Source: Calliopsis andreniformis (Eukaryota; Arthropoda; Insecta; Hymenoptera; Andrenidae). From it: a stretch of DNA of 64,000 nucleotides. The notes under the pieces were generated by a model, which worked only from the letters and a program-made list of their open reading frames with translations, did not search any database and was not told the origin of the DNA. The stretch spans positions 1,674,001-1,738,000 of the forward strand of contig NW_027480423.1 in the NCBI RefSeq assembly GCF_051401765.1. The letters run 5' to 3'. The translations under genes were made by a program, and so were the position numbers. Positions 12,989-26,190 of the stretch are shown piece after piece (position 1 is the first letter of the stretch; every line of letters starts with the position of its first letter).

Positions 12989-14150
12989 GGTCGCTGATCC
13001 ACCAGATAGAATAGTGAGGGCCTTAGAAGTCAACGCCAGAAGCATAAAATTCAATAAAGATGCAACAGTTTTTCCATCATATAAAACGAATAATTGCAAC
13101 CAGTATGAAAGCTATGGTCATTTCTACTTTACGGGCAACCTAGGCTACACGCTAGGGCGATGCTCCTACAGATTGAATTGTTAGGGCCTTAGAAGTCAAT
13201 GCCCGAAGAATCAAATGCAATAAAAATACAACAGTTTTTCCATCATATAACAGTAATATTTGCAACCAGTTTGAAAGTGATGGTCACTTTTACGTTCCGG
13301 GCAACCTACGCTTCACTCTAGGGCGTTGCTCCACCAGATCGAATAGCTAGGGCCTTAGAAGTCAACGCCCGAAGCATAAAATACAAAATAAATAGTACAG
13401 TTTTTCCATTGTATAAAACGTATAATTGCTACCGGTGTGAAAGTTATGGTCATTTCTACGTTGCGGGCAACCTAGGCTTCACCCTAGGTCGTTGTTCCAC
13501 CAGATGGAATAGTTAGGGCCTTAGAAGTCGACGCCCGAAGTATAAAATACAAAATAAATAGAATTGTTTTTCCATCGTATAAAACTAATAATTTCAACCA
13601 GTGTGAAAGTAATGGGCATTTCTACGTTCCGGACAACCTAGGCTTCACCCTAGGGCGCTGCTCCACCACATCGAATAGCTACGGCCTTAGAAGTCAACGC
13701 CAGAAGCATAAAATACAGTAAATATACAAGAGTTTTTCCATCGTATATCAGGAATAATTGCAACCAGCTTGAAAGCGATGGTCATTTCGACGTTCCGGGC
13801 AACGTAGGCTTCACTCTAGGGCGTTGTTCCACCAGATCGACCACTTAGGGCCTAAGAAGGCACCGCCAGAAGCATAAAATACAATATAAATATAACAGTT
13901 TTTCCATCGTATAACACGAATAATAGCAATCAGTGTGAAGGTTGTGGTCATTTCTACGTTCCGGGCAACCTAGGCCTCACTCTAGGGCGTTGTTCCACCA
14001 GACTGAATAGTTAGGGCCTTAGAAGTCAACGCCGGAAGCATAAAATGCAATAAAAATACATCAGTTTTTACATCGTATAAAAGGATTAATTGCAAACAGT
14101 TTGAAAGTGATGGTCACTTCTACGTTCCGAGCAACCTAGGCTTCACTCTA
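12989..14150 (+). repeat. 7-monomer repetition inside B1
   Basis: ggtcgctgatccaccag occurs at 12,989 and 14,151, 1,162 bp (7 x 166) apart. The following copy B2 has it once (17,801, with one change). The monomer before 14,151 is a chimera: tgatggtcacttctacg on the left joined to ttccgagcaacc on the right, which locates the junction in the G/C-rich core. Confidence 0.82.
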
Positions 14151-15540
14151 GGTCGCTGATCCACCAGATAGAATAGTGAGGGCCTAAGAAGGCACCGCCA
14201 GCAGCATAAAATACAATATAAATATAACAGTTTTTCCATCGTATAAAACGAATAATAGCAATCAGTGTGAAAGTTATGGTCATTTCTAAGTTCCGGGCAA
14301 CCTAGGCTTCACCCTAGGGCGTCGCTCCAACAGATTGAATAGTTAGGGCCTTAGAAGTCAACGCCCGGCGCATAAAATGCAATAAAAATGCAACAGTTTT
14401 TCCATCGTATAAAAGGATTAATTGCAACCAGTTTGAAAGTGATGGTCATTTCTACGTTCCGGGCAACCTAGGCTTCACCCTAGGGCGTTGTTCCGCCAGA
14501 TGGAGTAGTTAGGGCATAAGAAGTCAACCCCGACGCATAAAATGCAATAAAAATGCAACAGTTTTTCCATCGTATAAAAGGATTAATTGCAACCAGTTTG
14601 AAAGTGATGGTCATTTCTACGTTCCGGGCAACCTAGGCTCCGCCCTAGGGCGTTGTTCCACCAGATGGAATAGCTGGGCCATAAGAAGTCAACGCCAGAA
14701 GCATAAAATACGGTATAAATACAACAGCTTTTCCATCGTATAAAATGTATAATTGCAAACATTGCGAAAGTAATGGTCATTTCTACGTTCCGGGCAACCT
14801 AGGCGTCACTCTAGTGCGTTGCTCCACCACATCTAATAGCTACGGCCTTAGACGTCAACGACAGAAGCATAAAATACAATATAAATACAACATTTTTTCC
14901 ATCATATAAAACGAATAATTGCAACCAGTATGAAAGCTATGGTCATTTCTACTTTACGGGCAACCTAGACTACACCCTAGGGCGTTGCTCCTACAGATTG
15001 AATAGTTAGAGCCTCAGAAGTCAACGCCCGAAGTATAAAATGCAATAAAAATACAACAGTTTTTCCATCATATAACAGGAGTATTTGCAACCAGTTTGAA
15101 AGTGATGGTATTTGCTACGTTCCTGGCAACTTAGGCTTAACTCTAGGGCGTTGCTCCACCAGATCGAATAGTTAGTGCCTTAGAAGTCAATGCCAGAAGC
15201 ATAAAATACAATATAAATACAACAGTTTTTCCATCGTATAAAACGAATAATTGCAGCCAGTATGAAAGATAACGTCATTTCTACTTTCCGGGCAACCTAG
15301 GCATCACCCTAGGGCGTTGCTTCAACAGATTGAATATTTAGGGCCTTAGAAGCCAACGCCCGAAGCATAAAATACAAAATAAATAGAACAGTTTTTCCAT
15401 CGTATAAAACGAATAATTGCTACCGGTGTGAAAGTGATGGTCATTTCTACGTTCCGGGCAACCTAGGCTTCACTCTAGGGCGTTGCTCCACCAGATCGAA
15501 TAGTTAGGGCCTTAGAAGTCAACGCCAGAATCATAAAATA

Positions 15541-16204
15541 CAATGAAGATGCAACAGCTTTTCCATCGTATTAAACGAATAATTTCAACCAGTGTGAATG
15601 TTATGGTCATTTCTACATTCCGAGCAACCTAGGCTTCACTCTAGGGCGTTGATCCAGCAGATTGAATAGTTAGGGCCTTAGCAGTCAACGCCCGAAGCAT
15701 AAAATACAGTATAAATACAACAGTTTTTCCATCATATAACAGGAATAATTGCAACCAGTTTGAAAGTGATGGTCATTTATACGTTCCGGGCAACCTAGGC
15801 TTCACTCTAGGGCGTTGCTCCACCAGATCGAATAGTTAGTGCCTCAGAAGTCAACGCCAGAAGCATAAAATACAATATAAATACAACAGTTTTTCTATCA
15901 TATAAAACGAGTAATTGCAACCAGTATGAAGGTTGTGGTCATTTCTACTTTCCGGGCAACCTAGGCTACACACTAGGGCCTTGCTCCAACAGATTGAATA
16001 GTTAGGGCCTTAGAAGTGAGTGGCCGAAGCATAAAATGCAATAAAAATGCAACAGTTTTTCCATCGTATAAAAGGATTAGTTGCAACCGGCTTGAAAGTG
16101 ATGGTCATTTCTACGTTCCGGGCAACCTAGGCTTCACTCTAGGGCGTTGCTCCACCAGATCGAATAGTTAGGGCCTTAGAAGTCAACGCCAGAATCATAA
16201 AATA
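15541..16204 (+). repeat. 4-monomer tandem duplication (664 bp)
   Basis: caatgaagatgcaacagc occurs at 15,541 and at 16,205, exactly 4 x 166 bp apart, with the same order of subtypes in between (ttcaaccagtgtgaatg, gttgatccarcag, a cagtataaatac tail, an aggaataattgc unit). Duplicate begins about 120 bp before each landmark. The copies are nearly identical; one difference is gatccagcag near 15,650 versus gatccaacag near 16,315. Confidence 0.88.
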
Positions 16205-17232
16205 CAATGAAGATGCAACAGCTTTTCCATCGTATTAAACGAATAATTTCAACCAGTGTGAATGTTATGGTCATTTCTACATTCCGAGCAACCTAGGCTT
16301 CACTCTAGGGCGTTGATCCAACAGATTGAATAGTTAGGGCCTTAGCAGTCAACGCCCGAAGCATAAAATACAGTATAAATACAACAGTTTTTCCATCATA
16401 TAACAGGAATAATTGCAACCAGTTTGAAAGTGATGGTCATTTATACGTTCCGGGCAACCTAGGCTTCACTCTAGGGCGTTGCTCCACCAGATCGAATAGT
16501 TAGTGCCTCAGAAGTCAACGCCAGAAGCATAAAATACAATATAAATACAACAGTTTTTCCAACGTATAAAACGAATAATTGCAACCAGTATGAAAGTTAT
16601 GGTCATTTCTACGTTCCGGGCAACCTAGGCCTCACTCTAGGGCGTTGTTCCACCAGATTGAATAGTTAGGGCCTTAGAAGTCAACGCGGGAAGCATAAAA
16701 TGCAATAAAAATACATCAGCTTTTCCATCGTATAAAACGAATAATAGCAACCAGTGTGAAAGTTATGGTCATTTCTACGTTCTGGCAACCTGGGCTTCAC
16801 TCTAGGGCGTTGCTCCACCAGATCAAACAGCTAGGGCCTTAGGAGTCAACGCCCGAAGCATAAAATACAATATAAATATAACAGTTTTTCCATCGTATAG
16901 AACGAATAATAGCAACCAGTGTGAAGGTTAACGTCATTTCTACTTTCCGGGCAACCTAGGCTTCACCCTAGGGCATTGCTCCAACAGATTGAATAGTTAG
17001 GGCCTTAGAAGTCAACGCCCGATGCATAAAATACAAAATATACAGAACAGTTTTTCCATCGTGTAAAACGAATAATTACTACGGGTGTGAAAATTATGGT
17101 CATTTCTACGTTCCGGTCAACCTAGGCTTCACCATAGGGCGTTACTCCACCAGATCAAACAGTTAGTTCCTTAGAAGTCAACGCCCGAAGCATAAAATAC
17201 AAAATAAATAGAACAGTTTTTCCATCGTATAA

Positions 17233-20052
17233 AGCGAATAATAGCAACCAGTGTGAAAGTTGTGGTCATTTCTACTTTCCGGGCAACCTAGGCTACACCC
17301 TAGGGCGTTGCTCCAACAGATTGAATAGTTAGGGCCTTAGAAGTCAATGCCCGAAGCATAAAATGCAATAAAAATACAACAGTTTTTCCATCGTATAAAA
17401 GGATTAATTGCAACCAGTTTGAAAGTGATGGTCATTTCTACGTTCCGGGCAACCTAGGCTTCACTCTAGGGCGTTGCTCCACGAGATCGAATAGTTAGTG
17501 CCTTAGAAGTCAACGCCAGAAGCATAAAATACAATATAAATACAACAGTTTTTCCATCGTATAAAACGAATAATTGCTACCAGTATGGAAGTGATGCTCA
17601 TTTCTACGTTCCGGGCTACCTAGGCCTCACTCTAGGGTGTTGCTCCTCCAGACTGAATAGTTAGGACCTAAGAAATCAACGGCAGAAGCATAAAATACAA
17701 TATAAATGTAACTGTTTTTCCATCGTGTAAAACGAATAATTTCAACCAGTGTGAATGTTATGGTCATTTCTACATTCCGAGCAACCTAGGCTTCACTCTA
17801 GGTCGCTGATCGACCAGATAGAATAGTGAGGGCCTAAGAAGGCACCGCCAGCAGCATAAAATACAATATAAATATAACAGTTTTTCCATCGTATAAAACG
17901 AATAATAGCAATAAGTGTGAAAGTTATGGTCATTTCTAAGTTCCGGGCAACCTAGGCTTCACCCTAGGGCGTCGCTCCAACAGATTGAATAGTTAGGGCC
18001 TTAGAAGTCAACGCCCGGCGCATAAAATGCAATAAAAATGCAACAGTTTTTCCATCGTATAAAAGGATTAATTGCAACCAGTTTGAAACTGATGGTCATT
18101 TCTACGTTCCGGGCAACCTAGGCTTCACCCTAGGGCGTTGTTCCGCCATATGGAGTAGTTAGGGCATAAGAAGTCAACCCCGACGCATAAAATGCAATAA
18201 AAATGCAACAGTTTTTCCATCGTATAAAAGGATTAATTGCAACCAGTTTGAAAGTGATGGTCATTTCTACGTTCCGGGCAACCTAGGCTTCGCCCTAGGG
18301 CGTTGTTCCACCAGATGGAATAGCTGGGCCATAAGAAGTCAACGCCAGAAGCATAAAATACGGTATAAATACAACAGCTTTTCCATCGTATAAAATGTAT
18401 AATTGCAAACATTGCGAAAGTAATTGTCATTTCTACGTTCCGGGCATCCTAGGCGTCACTCTAGTGCGTTGCTCCACCACATCTAATAGCTACGGCCTTA
18501 GACGTCAACGACAGAAGCATAAAATACAATATAAATACAACATTTTTTCCATCATATAAAACGAATAATTGCAACCAGTATGAAAGCTATGGTCATTTCT
18601 ACTTTACGGGCAACCTAGACTACACCCTAGGGCGTTGCTCCTACAGATTGAATAGTTAGAGCCTCAGAAGTCAACGCCCGAAGTATAAAATGCAATAAAA
18701 ATACAACAGTTTTTCCATCATATAACAGGAGTATTTGCAACCCGTGTGAAAGTGATGGTCATTTGTACATTCCAGGCAACCTAGGCTTCACTCTAGGGCG
18801 TTGCTCCACCAGATCGAATAGTTAGTGCCTCAGAAGTCAACGCCAGAAGCATAAAATACAATATAAATACAACAGTTTTTCTATCATATAAAACGAGTAA
18901 TTGCAACCAGTATGAAGGTTGTGGTCATTTCTACTTTCCGGGCAACCTAGGCTACACACTAGGGCCTTGCTCCAACAGATTGAATAGTTAGGGCCTTAGA
19001 AGTGAGTGGCCGAAGCATAAAATGCAATAAAAATGCAACAGTTTTTCCATCGTATAAAAGGATTAGTTGCAACCGGCTTGAAAGTGATGGTCATTTCTAC
19101 GTTCCGGGCAACCTAGGCTTCACTCTAGGGCGTTGCTCCACCAGATCGAATAGTTAGGGCCTTAGAAGTCAACGCCAGAATCATAAAATACAATGAAGAT
19201 GCAACAGCTTTTCCATCGTATTAAACGAATAATTTCAACCAGTGTGAATGTTATGGTCATTTCTACATTCCGAGCAACCTAGGCTTCACTCTAGGGCGTT
19301 GATCCAACAGATTAAATAGTTAGGGCCTTAGCAGTCAACGCCCGAAGCATAAAATACAGTATAAATTCAACAGTTTTTCCATCATATAACAGGAATAATT
19401 GCAACCAGTTTGAAAGTCATGGTCATTTATACGTTCCGGGCAACCTAGGCCTCACTCTAGGGCGTTGTTCCACCAGATTGAATAGTTAGGGCCTTAGAAG
19501 TCAACGCGGGAAGCATAAAATACAATATAAATACAACAGTTTTTCCAACGTATAAAACGAATAATTGCAACCAGTATGAAAGTTATGGTCATTTCTACGT
19601 TCCGGGCAACCTAGGCCTCACTCTAGGGCGTTGTTCCATCAGATTGAATAGTTAGGGCCTTAGAAGTCAACGCGGGAAGCATAAAATGCAATAAAAATAC
19701 ATCAGGTTTTCCATCGTATAAAACGAATAATAGCAACCAGTGTGAAAGTTATGGTCATTTCTACGTTCTGGCAACCTGGGCTTCACTCTAGGGCATTGCT
19801 CCAACAGATTGAATAGTTAGGGCCTTAGAAGTCAACGCCCGATGCATAAAATACAAAATATACAGAACAGTTTTTCCATCGTGTAAAACGAATAATTACT
19901 ACCGGTGTGAAAATTATGGTCATTTCTACGTTCCGGTCAACCTAGGCTTCACCATCGGGCGTTACTCCACCAGATCAAACAGTTAGTTCCTTAGAAGTCA
20001 ACGCCCGAAGCATAAAATACAAAATAAATAGAACAGTTTTTCCATCGTATAA
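17233..20052 (+). repeat. Block B, copy B2: 17-monomer HOR
   Basis: The agcgaataatagcaacc start repeats at 20,053, 2,820 bp later: 17 monomers minus 2 bp. The missing bases include one c in gtcaaccccgacg and one base in gttctggcaacctggg near 19,768. It lacks four monomers that B1 has at about 15,080-15,840, where B1 keeps block-A-like units. Confidence 0.9.
19451..19509 (+). repeat. Conversion tract copied from the next monomer
   Basis: The equivalent monomer in B1 (offset 2,986, near 16,465-16,523) has ggcttcact, gttgctcc, agatcgaat, tagtgcctc and acgccag. B2 instead has ggcctcact, gttgttcc, agattgaat, tagggcctt and acgcggg, exactly as in the monomer 166 bp downstream (19,617-19,675). Sequence on both sides reverts to the B1 type. 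A minimum of 59 bp was overwritten. Confidence 0.8.
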
Positions 20053-21623
20053 AGCGAATAATAGCAACCAGTGTGAAAGTTGTGGTCATTTCTACTTTCC
20101 GGGCAACCTAGGCTACACCCTAGGGCGTTGCTCCAACAGATTGAATAGTTAGGGCCTTAGAAGTCAATGCCCGAAGCATAAAATGCAATAAAAATACAAC
20201 AGTTTTTCCATCGTATAAAAGGATTAATTGCAACCAGTTTGAAAGTGATGGTCATTTCTACGTTCCGGGCAACCTAGGCTTCACTCTAGGGCGTTGCTCC
20301 ACGAGATCGAATAGTTAGTGCCTTAGAAGTCAACGCCAGAAGCATAAAATACAATATAAATACAACAGTTTTTCCATCGTATAAAACGAATAATTGCTAC
20401 CAGTATGGAAGTGATGCTCATTTCTACGTTCCGGGCTACCTAGGCCTCACTCTAGGGCGTTGCTCCTCCAGACTGAATAGTTAGGACCTAAGAAATCAAC
20501 GGCAGAAGCATAAAATACAATATAAATGTAACTGTTTTTCCATCGTGTAAAACGAATAATTTCAACCAGTGTGAATGTTATGGTCATTTCTACATTCCGA
20601 GCAACCTAGGCTTCACTCTAGGTCGCTGATCCACCAGATAGAATAGTGAGGGCCTAAGAAGGCACCGCCAGTAGCATAAAATACAATATAAATATAACAG
20701 TTTTTCCATCGTATAAAACGAATAATAGCAATAAGTGTGAAAGTTATGGTCATTTCTAAGTTCCGGGCAACCTAGGCTTCACCCTAGGGCGTCGCTCCAA
20801 CAGATTGAATAGTTAGGGCCTTAGAAGTCAACGCCCGGCGCATAAAATGCAATAAAAATGCAACAGTTTTTCCATCGTATAAAAGGATTAATTGCAACCA
20901 GTTTGAAACTGATGGTCATTTCTACGTTCCGGGCAACCTAGGCTTCACCCTAGGGCGTTGTTCCGCCAGATGGAGTAGTTAGGGCATAAGAAGTCAACCC
21001 CGACGCATAAAATGCAATAAAAATGCAACAGTTTTTCCATCGTATAAAAGGATTAATTACAACCAGTTTGAAAGTGATGGTCATTTCTACGTTCCGGGCA
21101 ACCTAGGCTTCGCCCTAGGGCGTTGTTCCACCAGATGGAATAGCTGGGCCATAAGAAGTCAACGCCAGAAGCATAAAATACGGTATAAATACAACAGCTT
21201 TTCCATCGTATAAAATGTATAATTGCAAACATTGCGAAAGTAATTGTCATTTCTACGTTCCGGGCAACCTAGGCGTCACTCTAGTGCGTTGCTCCACCAC
21301 ATCTAATAGCTACGGCCTTAGACGTCAACGACAGAAGCATAAAATACAATATAAATACAACATTTTTTCCATCATATAAAACGAATAATTGCAACCAGTA
21401 TGAAAGCTATGGTCATTTCTACTTTACGGGCAACCTAGACTACACCCTAGGGCGTTGCTCCTACAGATTGAATAGTTAGAGCCTCAGAAGTCAACGCCCG
21501 AAGTATAAAATGCAATAAAAATACAACAGTTTTTCCATCATATAACAGGAGTATTTGCAACCCGTGTGAAAGTGATGGTCATTTGTACATTCCAGGCAAC
21601 CTAGGCTTCACTCTAGGGCGTTG
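20053..21623 (+). repeat. Block B, copy B3: partial HOR
   Basis: Matches B2 (17,233 to about 18,803) almost base for base, including gatatttgc-type and cattttttcc units, then departs at 21,624 (gttgttcc in place of gttgctcc, followed by cgaattgttaggg). About nine and a half monomers are present. Confidence 0.88.
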
Positions 21624-24600
21624 TTCCACCAGATCGAATTGTTAGGGCCTCAGAAGTCAACGCCAGAAGCATAAGATACAATATAAATATAACAGTTTTT
21701 CCATCGTATAAAATGAATAATTGCAAACATTGCGAAACTAATGGTCATTCCACGTTCCGGGCAACCTAGGCGTCACTCTAGTGCGTTGCTCCACCACATC
21801 TAACAGCTACGGCCTTAGACGTCAACGACAGAAGCATAAAATACAATAAAGATGCAACAGCTTTTCCATCGTATAAAACGAATAATTGCACCCAGTGTGA
21901 AAGTTATTGTCATTTCTACTTTCCGCGCAACCTAGGCTTCACCCTAGGGCGTTGCTCCAACAGATTGAATAGCTAGGACCTTAGAAGTCAATGCCCGAAG
22001 CATAAAATGCAAGAAAAATACAACAGTTTTTCCATCGTATAACAGGAATAATTGCAACCAGTTTGAAAGTGATGGTCGTTTCTACGTTCCGGGCAACCTA
22101 GGCTTCACCCCAGGTCGTTGTTCCACCAGATCGAATAGTTAGGGCCTAAGAAGTGAACGCCAGCAGCATAAAATACAATATAAATACAACAGTTCTTCCA
22201 TCATATAAAACGAATAATTGCAACCAGTATGAAAGTTATGGCAATTTCTACGTTCCGGGCAACCCAGGCTTCACTCTGTGGCGTTCTTCCACCACATCGA
22301 ATAGCTACGGCCACAGAAGTCAACGCCAGAAGCTTAAAATACAATATAAACACAACAGTTTTTCCATCGTATAAAACGAATAATTGCTACCAGTATGGAA
22401 GTGATGGTCATTTCTACGTTCCGGGCAACCTAGGCCTCACTATATGGCGTTGTTCCACCAGATTGAATAGTTAGGGCCTAAGAAATCAACGCCAGAAGCA
22501 TAAAATACAATATAAATACAACAGTTCTTCCTTCATATAAAACGAATAATTTCAACCAGTATGAAAGTTATGGTCATTTCTACGTTCCTGGCAACCTAGG
22601 CTTCACTCTATGGCGTTCTTACACCACATCGAATAGCTACGGCCTCAGAAGTCAACGCCTGAAGCATAAAATACAATATAAATATAACAGTTTTTCCATC
22701 GTGTAGAACGAATAATAGCAACCAGTGTGAAAGTTAACGTCATTTCTACATTCCGGGCAACCTAGGTGTCACCCTAGGGCGTTGCTCCAACAGACTGAAT
22801 AGTTAGGGCCTTAGAAGTCAACGCCCGATGCATAAAATACAAAATAAATAGAACAGTTTTACCATCGTGTAAAACGAATAATTGCTACCGGTGTGAATAT
22901 TATGGTCATTTCTACGTTCCGGTCAACCTAGGCTTCACCATAGGGCGTTACTCCACCAGATCGAATAGTTAGGGCCTAAGAAGTGAACGCCAGAAGCATA
23001 AAATACAATATAAATACAACAGTTTTTCCATCATACAAAACGAATAATTGCAACCAGTACGAAAGCTAGGGTCATTTCTACTTTACGGGCAACCTGGGCT
23101 ACAACCTAGGGCGTTTCTCTTACAGATTGAATAGTTAGGGCCTTAGAAGCTAATGCCCGAAGCATAAAATGCAATAAAAATACAACAGTTTTTCCATCGT
23201 ATAAAAGGATTAATTGCAACCAGTTTGAAAGTGATGGTCATTTCTACGTTCCGGGCAACCTAGGCTTCACTCGAGGGCGTTCTTCCACCACATCGAATAG
23301 CTACGGCCACAGAAGTCAACGCCAGAATCATAAAATACGGTATAAATACAACAGCTTTTCCATCGTATAAAACGAATATTAGCAACCAGTGTGAAAGTTA
23401 TGGGCATTTCTACGTTCCGGGCAACCTAGGCTTCACTCTACGGCGTTGTTCCACCAGATCGAATAGTTAGGGCCTAAGAAGTCAGCGCCAGAAGCATAAA
23501 ATACAATATAAATATAACAGTTTTTCCATCGTATAAAACGAATAATAGCAACCAGTGTGAAAGTTATGGTCATTTCTACGTTCCGGGCAACCTAGGCTTC
23601 ACCCTAGGGCGTTGCTCCAACAGATCGAATAGTTAGTGCCTAAGAAGTCAGCGGCCGAAGCATAAAATACAAAATAAATAGAACTGTTTTTCCATCGTAT
23701 AAAACGACTAATTGCTACCGGTGTGAAAGTTATTTCCATGTCTACGTTCCGGGCAACCTAGGCTTCACCCTAGGGCGTTGTTCCACCAGATGGAATAGTT
23801 AGGGCATAAGAAGTCAACGCCAGAAGCATAAAAGACGATATAAGTACAACAGTTTTTCTATCATATAAAACGAGTAATTGCAACCAGCTTGAAAGTGATG
23901 GTCATTTCTACGTTCCGGGCAACCTAGGCTTCACTCTAGGGCGTTGCTCCACCAGATCGAATAGTTAGGGCCTTAGAAGTCAACGCCAGAATCATAAAAT
24001 ACAATGAAGGTGCAACAGCTTTTCCATCGTATTAAACGAATAATTTCATCCAGCGTGAATGTTATGGTCATTTCTACATTCCGAGCAACCTAGGCTTCAC
24101 TCTAGGGCGTTGATCCAACAGATTGAATAGTTAGGGCCTTAGCAGTCAACGCCCGAAGCAGAAAATACAATATAAATACAACAGTTTTTCCATCATATAA
24201 CAGGAATAATTGCAACCAGTTTGAAAATGATGGTCATTTCTACGTTCCGGGCAACCTAGGCCTCACTCTAGGGCGTTGTTCCACCAGATTGAATAGTTAG
24301 GGCCTAAGAAATCAACGCCAGAAGCATAAAATACAATATAAATATAGCAGTTTTTCCATCGCATAAAACGAATAATTTCAACCAGTGTGAATGTTATGGT
24401 CATTTCTACATTCCGAGCAATCTAGACTACACTCTAGAGCGCTGATCCACCACATCGAATAGCTACGGCCTCAGAAGTCAACGCCTGAAGCATAAAATAC
24501 AATAAAAATACAACAGTCTTTCCATCCTATAACAGGAATAATTGCAACCCGTGTGGTAGTGATGGTCATTTGTACGTTCCAGGCAAGCTAGGCTTCACTC

Positions 24601-26190
24601 TAGGGCGTTGTTCCACCAGATCGAATTGTTAGGGCCTAAGAAGTCAACGCCGGAAGCATAAGATAGAAAATAAATAGAACAGTTTTTCCATCGTATAAAA
24701 CGAATAATAGCAACCAGTGTGAAAGTTATGATTATTTCTACGTTCCGGCAACCTAGGCTTCACCCTAGGTCGTTGTTCCTCCAGATGGAATAGTTAGGGC
24801 CTTAGAAGTCAACGCCCGAAGCATAAAATACAAAATAAATTGAACAGCTTTCCATCGCATGAAACTAATAATTGCAACCAGTGTGAAAGTAATGGGCATT
24901 TCAACGTTCCGGGCAACCTAGGCTTCACTCTAGGGCGTTCCTCCACCACATCGGATAGCTACGACTTTAGAAGTCAACGCCAGAAGCATAAAATACAGTA
25001 TAAATGCAACAGATTTTCCATTGTATAGCATGACCAATTGCAACCAGTGCGAAAGTAACGATCATTTCGACGTTTCGGGCATCCTAGACTTAACTCTGTG
25101 GCGTTGCTCCACCAGATCGAAGAGTTAGGGTCTAAGAAGTCAACACCGGAAGCATAAAATGCAATATAAATACAACAGTTTTTCCATCGTAGAAAACGAA
25201 TAATTGCAACCTGTGTGAAGGTTATGGTCATATCTACGTTCCGGGCAACCGTGGCTTCACTGTAGGCTGTTGCTCCACCAGATCGAATAGGTAGGGCCAT
25301 AGAAGTCTACGCCCGAAGTATAAAATACAATAAAAATACAACCGTCTTTCCATCCTATAACAGGAATAATTGCAACCCTTGTGAAAGTGATGGTCATTTC
25401 TACGTTCCGGGCAACCTAGGCCTCACTCTAGCGCGTTGTTCCACCAGATCGAATAGTTAGGGCCTAAGAAGTGAACGCCAGCAGCATAAAATACAATATA
25501 AATACAACAGTTCTTCCATCATATAAAACGAATAATTGCAACCAGTATGAAAGTTATGGCAATTTCTACGTTTCGGGCAACCCAGGCTTCAGTCTATGGC
25601 GTTCTTCCACCACATCGAATAGCTACGGCCACAGAAGTCAACGCCAGAAGCTTAAAATACAATAAAAGTACTACAGTCTTTCCGTCCTATAACAGGAATA
25701 ATTGCAACCCGTGTGAAAGTGATGGTCATTTGGACGTTCCAGGCAACCTAGGCTTCACTCTATGGCGTTCTTCCACCACATCGAATAGCTACGGCCTCAG
25801 AAGTCAACGCCTGAAGCATAAAATACAATAAAAATACAACAGTCTTTCCGTCCTATAACAGGAATAATTGCAACCCGTGTGAAAGTGATGGTCATTTGGA
25901 CGTTCCAGGCAACCTAGGCTTCACTCTAGGGCGTTGTTCCACCAGATAGAATTGTTAGGGCCTAAGAAGTGAACGCCAGAAGCATAAGATACAATATAAA
26001 TATAACAGTTTTTCCATCGTATAGAACGAATAATAGCAACCAGTGTGAACGTTATGGTCATTTCTACGTTCCGGTCAACCTAGGCTTCACCATAGGGCGT
26101 TACTCCACCAGAACGAATAGTTTGGGCCTAAGAAGTGAACGCCAGAAGCATAAAATACAATATAAGTACAACAGTTTTTCCATCGTATAA
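21624..26190 (+). repeat. Block C0: mosaic entry segment of block C
   Basis: Begins with the marker unit aatgaataattgcaaac at 21,712, which matches C1 (26,191) for about two monomers and then diverges near 22,050. Inside, a two-monomer segment with ttcttccatcatataaaacg and tctgtggcgttcttcc at 22,165 returns at 25,483 (3,318 bp, 20 monomers minus 2 bp). The first divergent tatagcatgaccaattgc monomer lies at 25,024. The rest is a patchwork of monomers seen in the other blocks; I see no simple HOR. Confidence 0.75.
25024..25189 (+). repeat. Divergent monomer subtype (tatagcatgacc), first copy
   Basis: This monomer has tatagcatgaccaattgc, agtgcgaaagtaacgatc, atttcgacgtttcgggc, atcctagacttaactctg and agggtctaagaag, and is the most diverged common subtype in the window. 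Further copies start at 27,181, 29,836, 33,985, 36,641, 60,375 and 61,205. It replaces the usual acctaggcttcac core with tcctagacttaac, losing the AvrII site. Confidence 0.88.

Larger units (their letters stand above)
12421..17232 (+). repeat. Block B, copy B1: long 29-monomer version
   Basis: The start agcgaataatagcaacc recurs at 17,233, 4,812 bp later (29 monomers minus 2 bp). B1 matches the next copy at its start and over about 14,151-15,080, but is longer because of a 7-monomer repetition (12,989 to 14,150) and a 4-monomer duplication near 15,541. About 14,276-15,420 follows the same monomer order as A1 (1-1,140), so blocks A and B share an ancestor segment. Confidence 0.85.

Noticed and set aside
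14583..21250. Identical 65-codon minus-strand open frames at 14,583, 18,233 and 21,053
   Set aside because: They are the same satellite segment in three HOR copies. Conservation follows from DNA homogenisation, and no start signal or coding pattern distinguishes them from surrounding monomers.
24974..25300. 108-codon minus-strand open frame, with a relative at 60,325-60,651 and 85-codon versions at 27,131, 29,786 and 36,591
   Set aside because: They span two monomers around the divergent subtype. As 166 leaves remainder 1 on division by 3, the frame changes each unit and only chance loss of stop codons gives such lengths. The copies differ at random positions and do not resemble any protein family I know.
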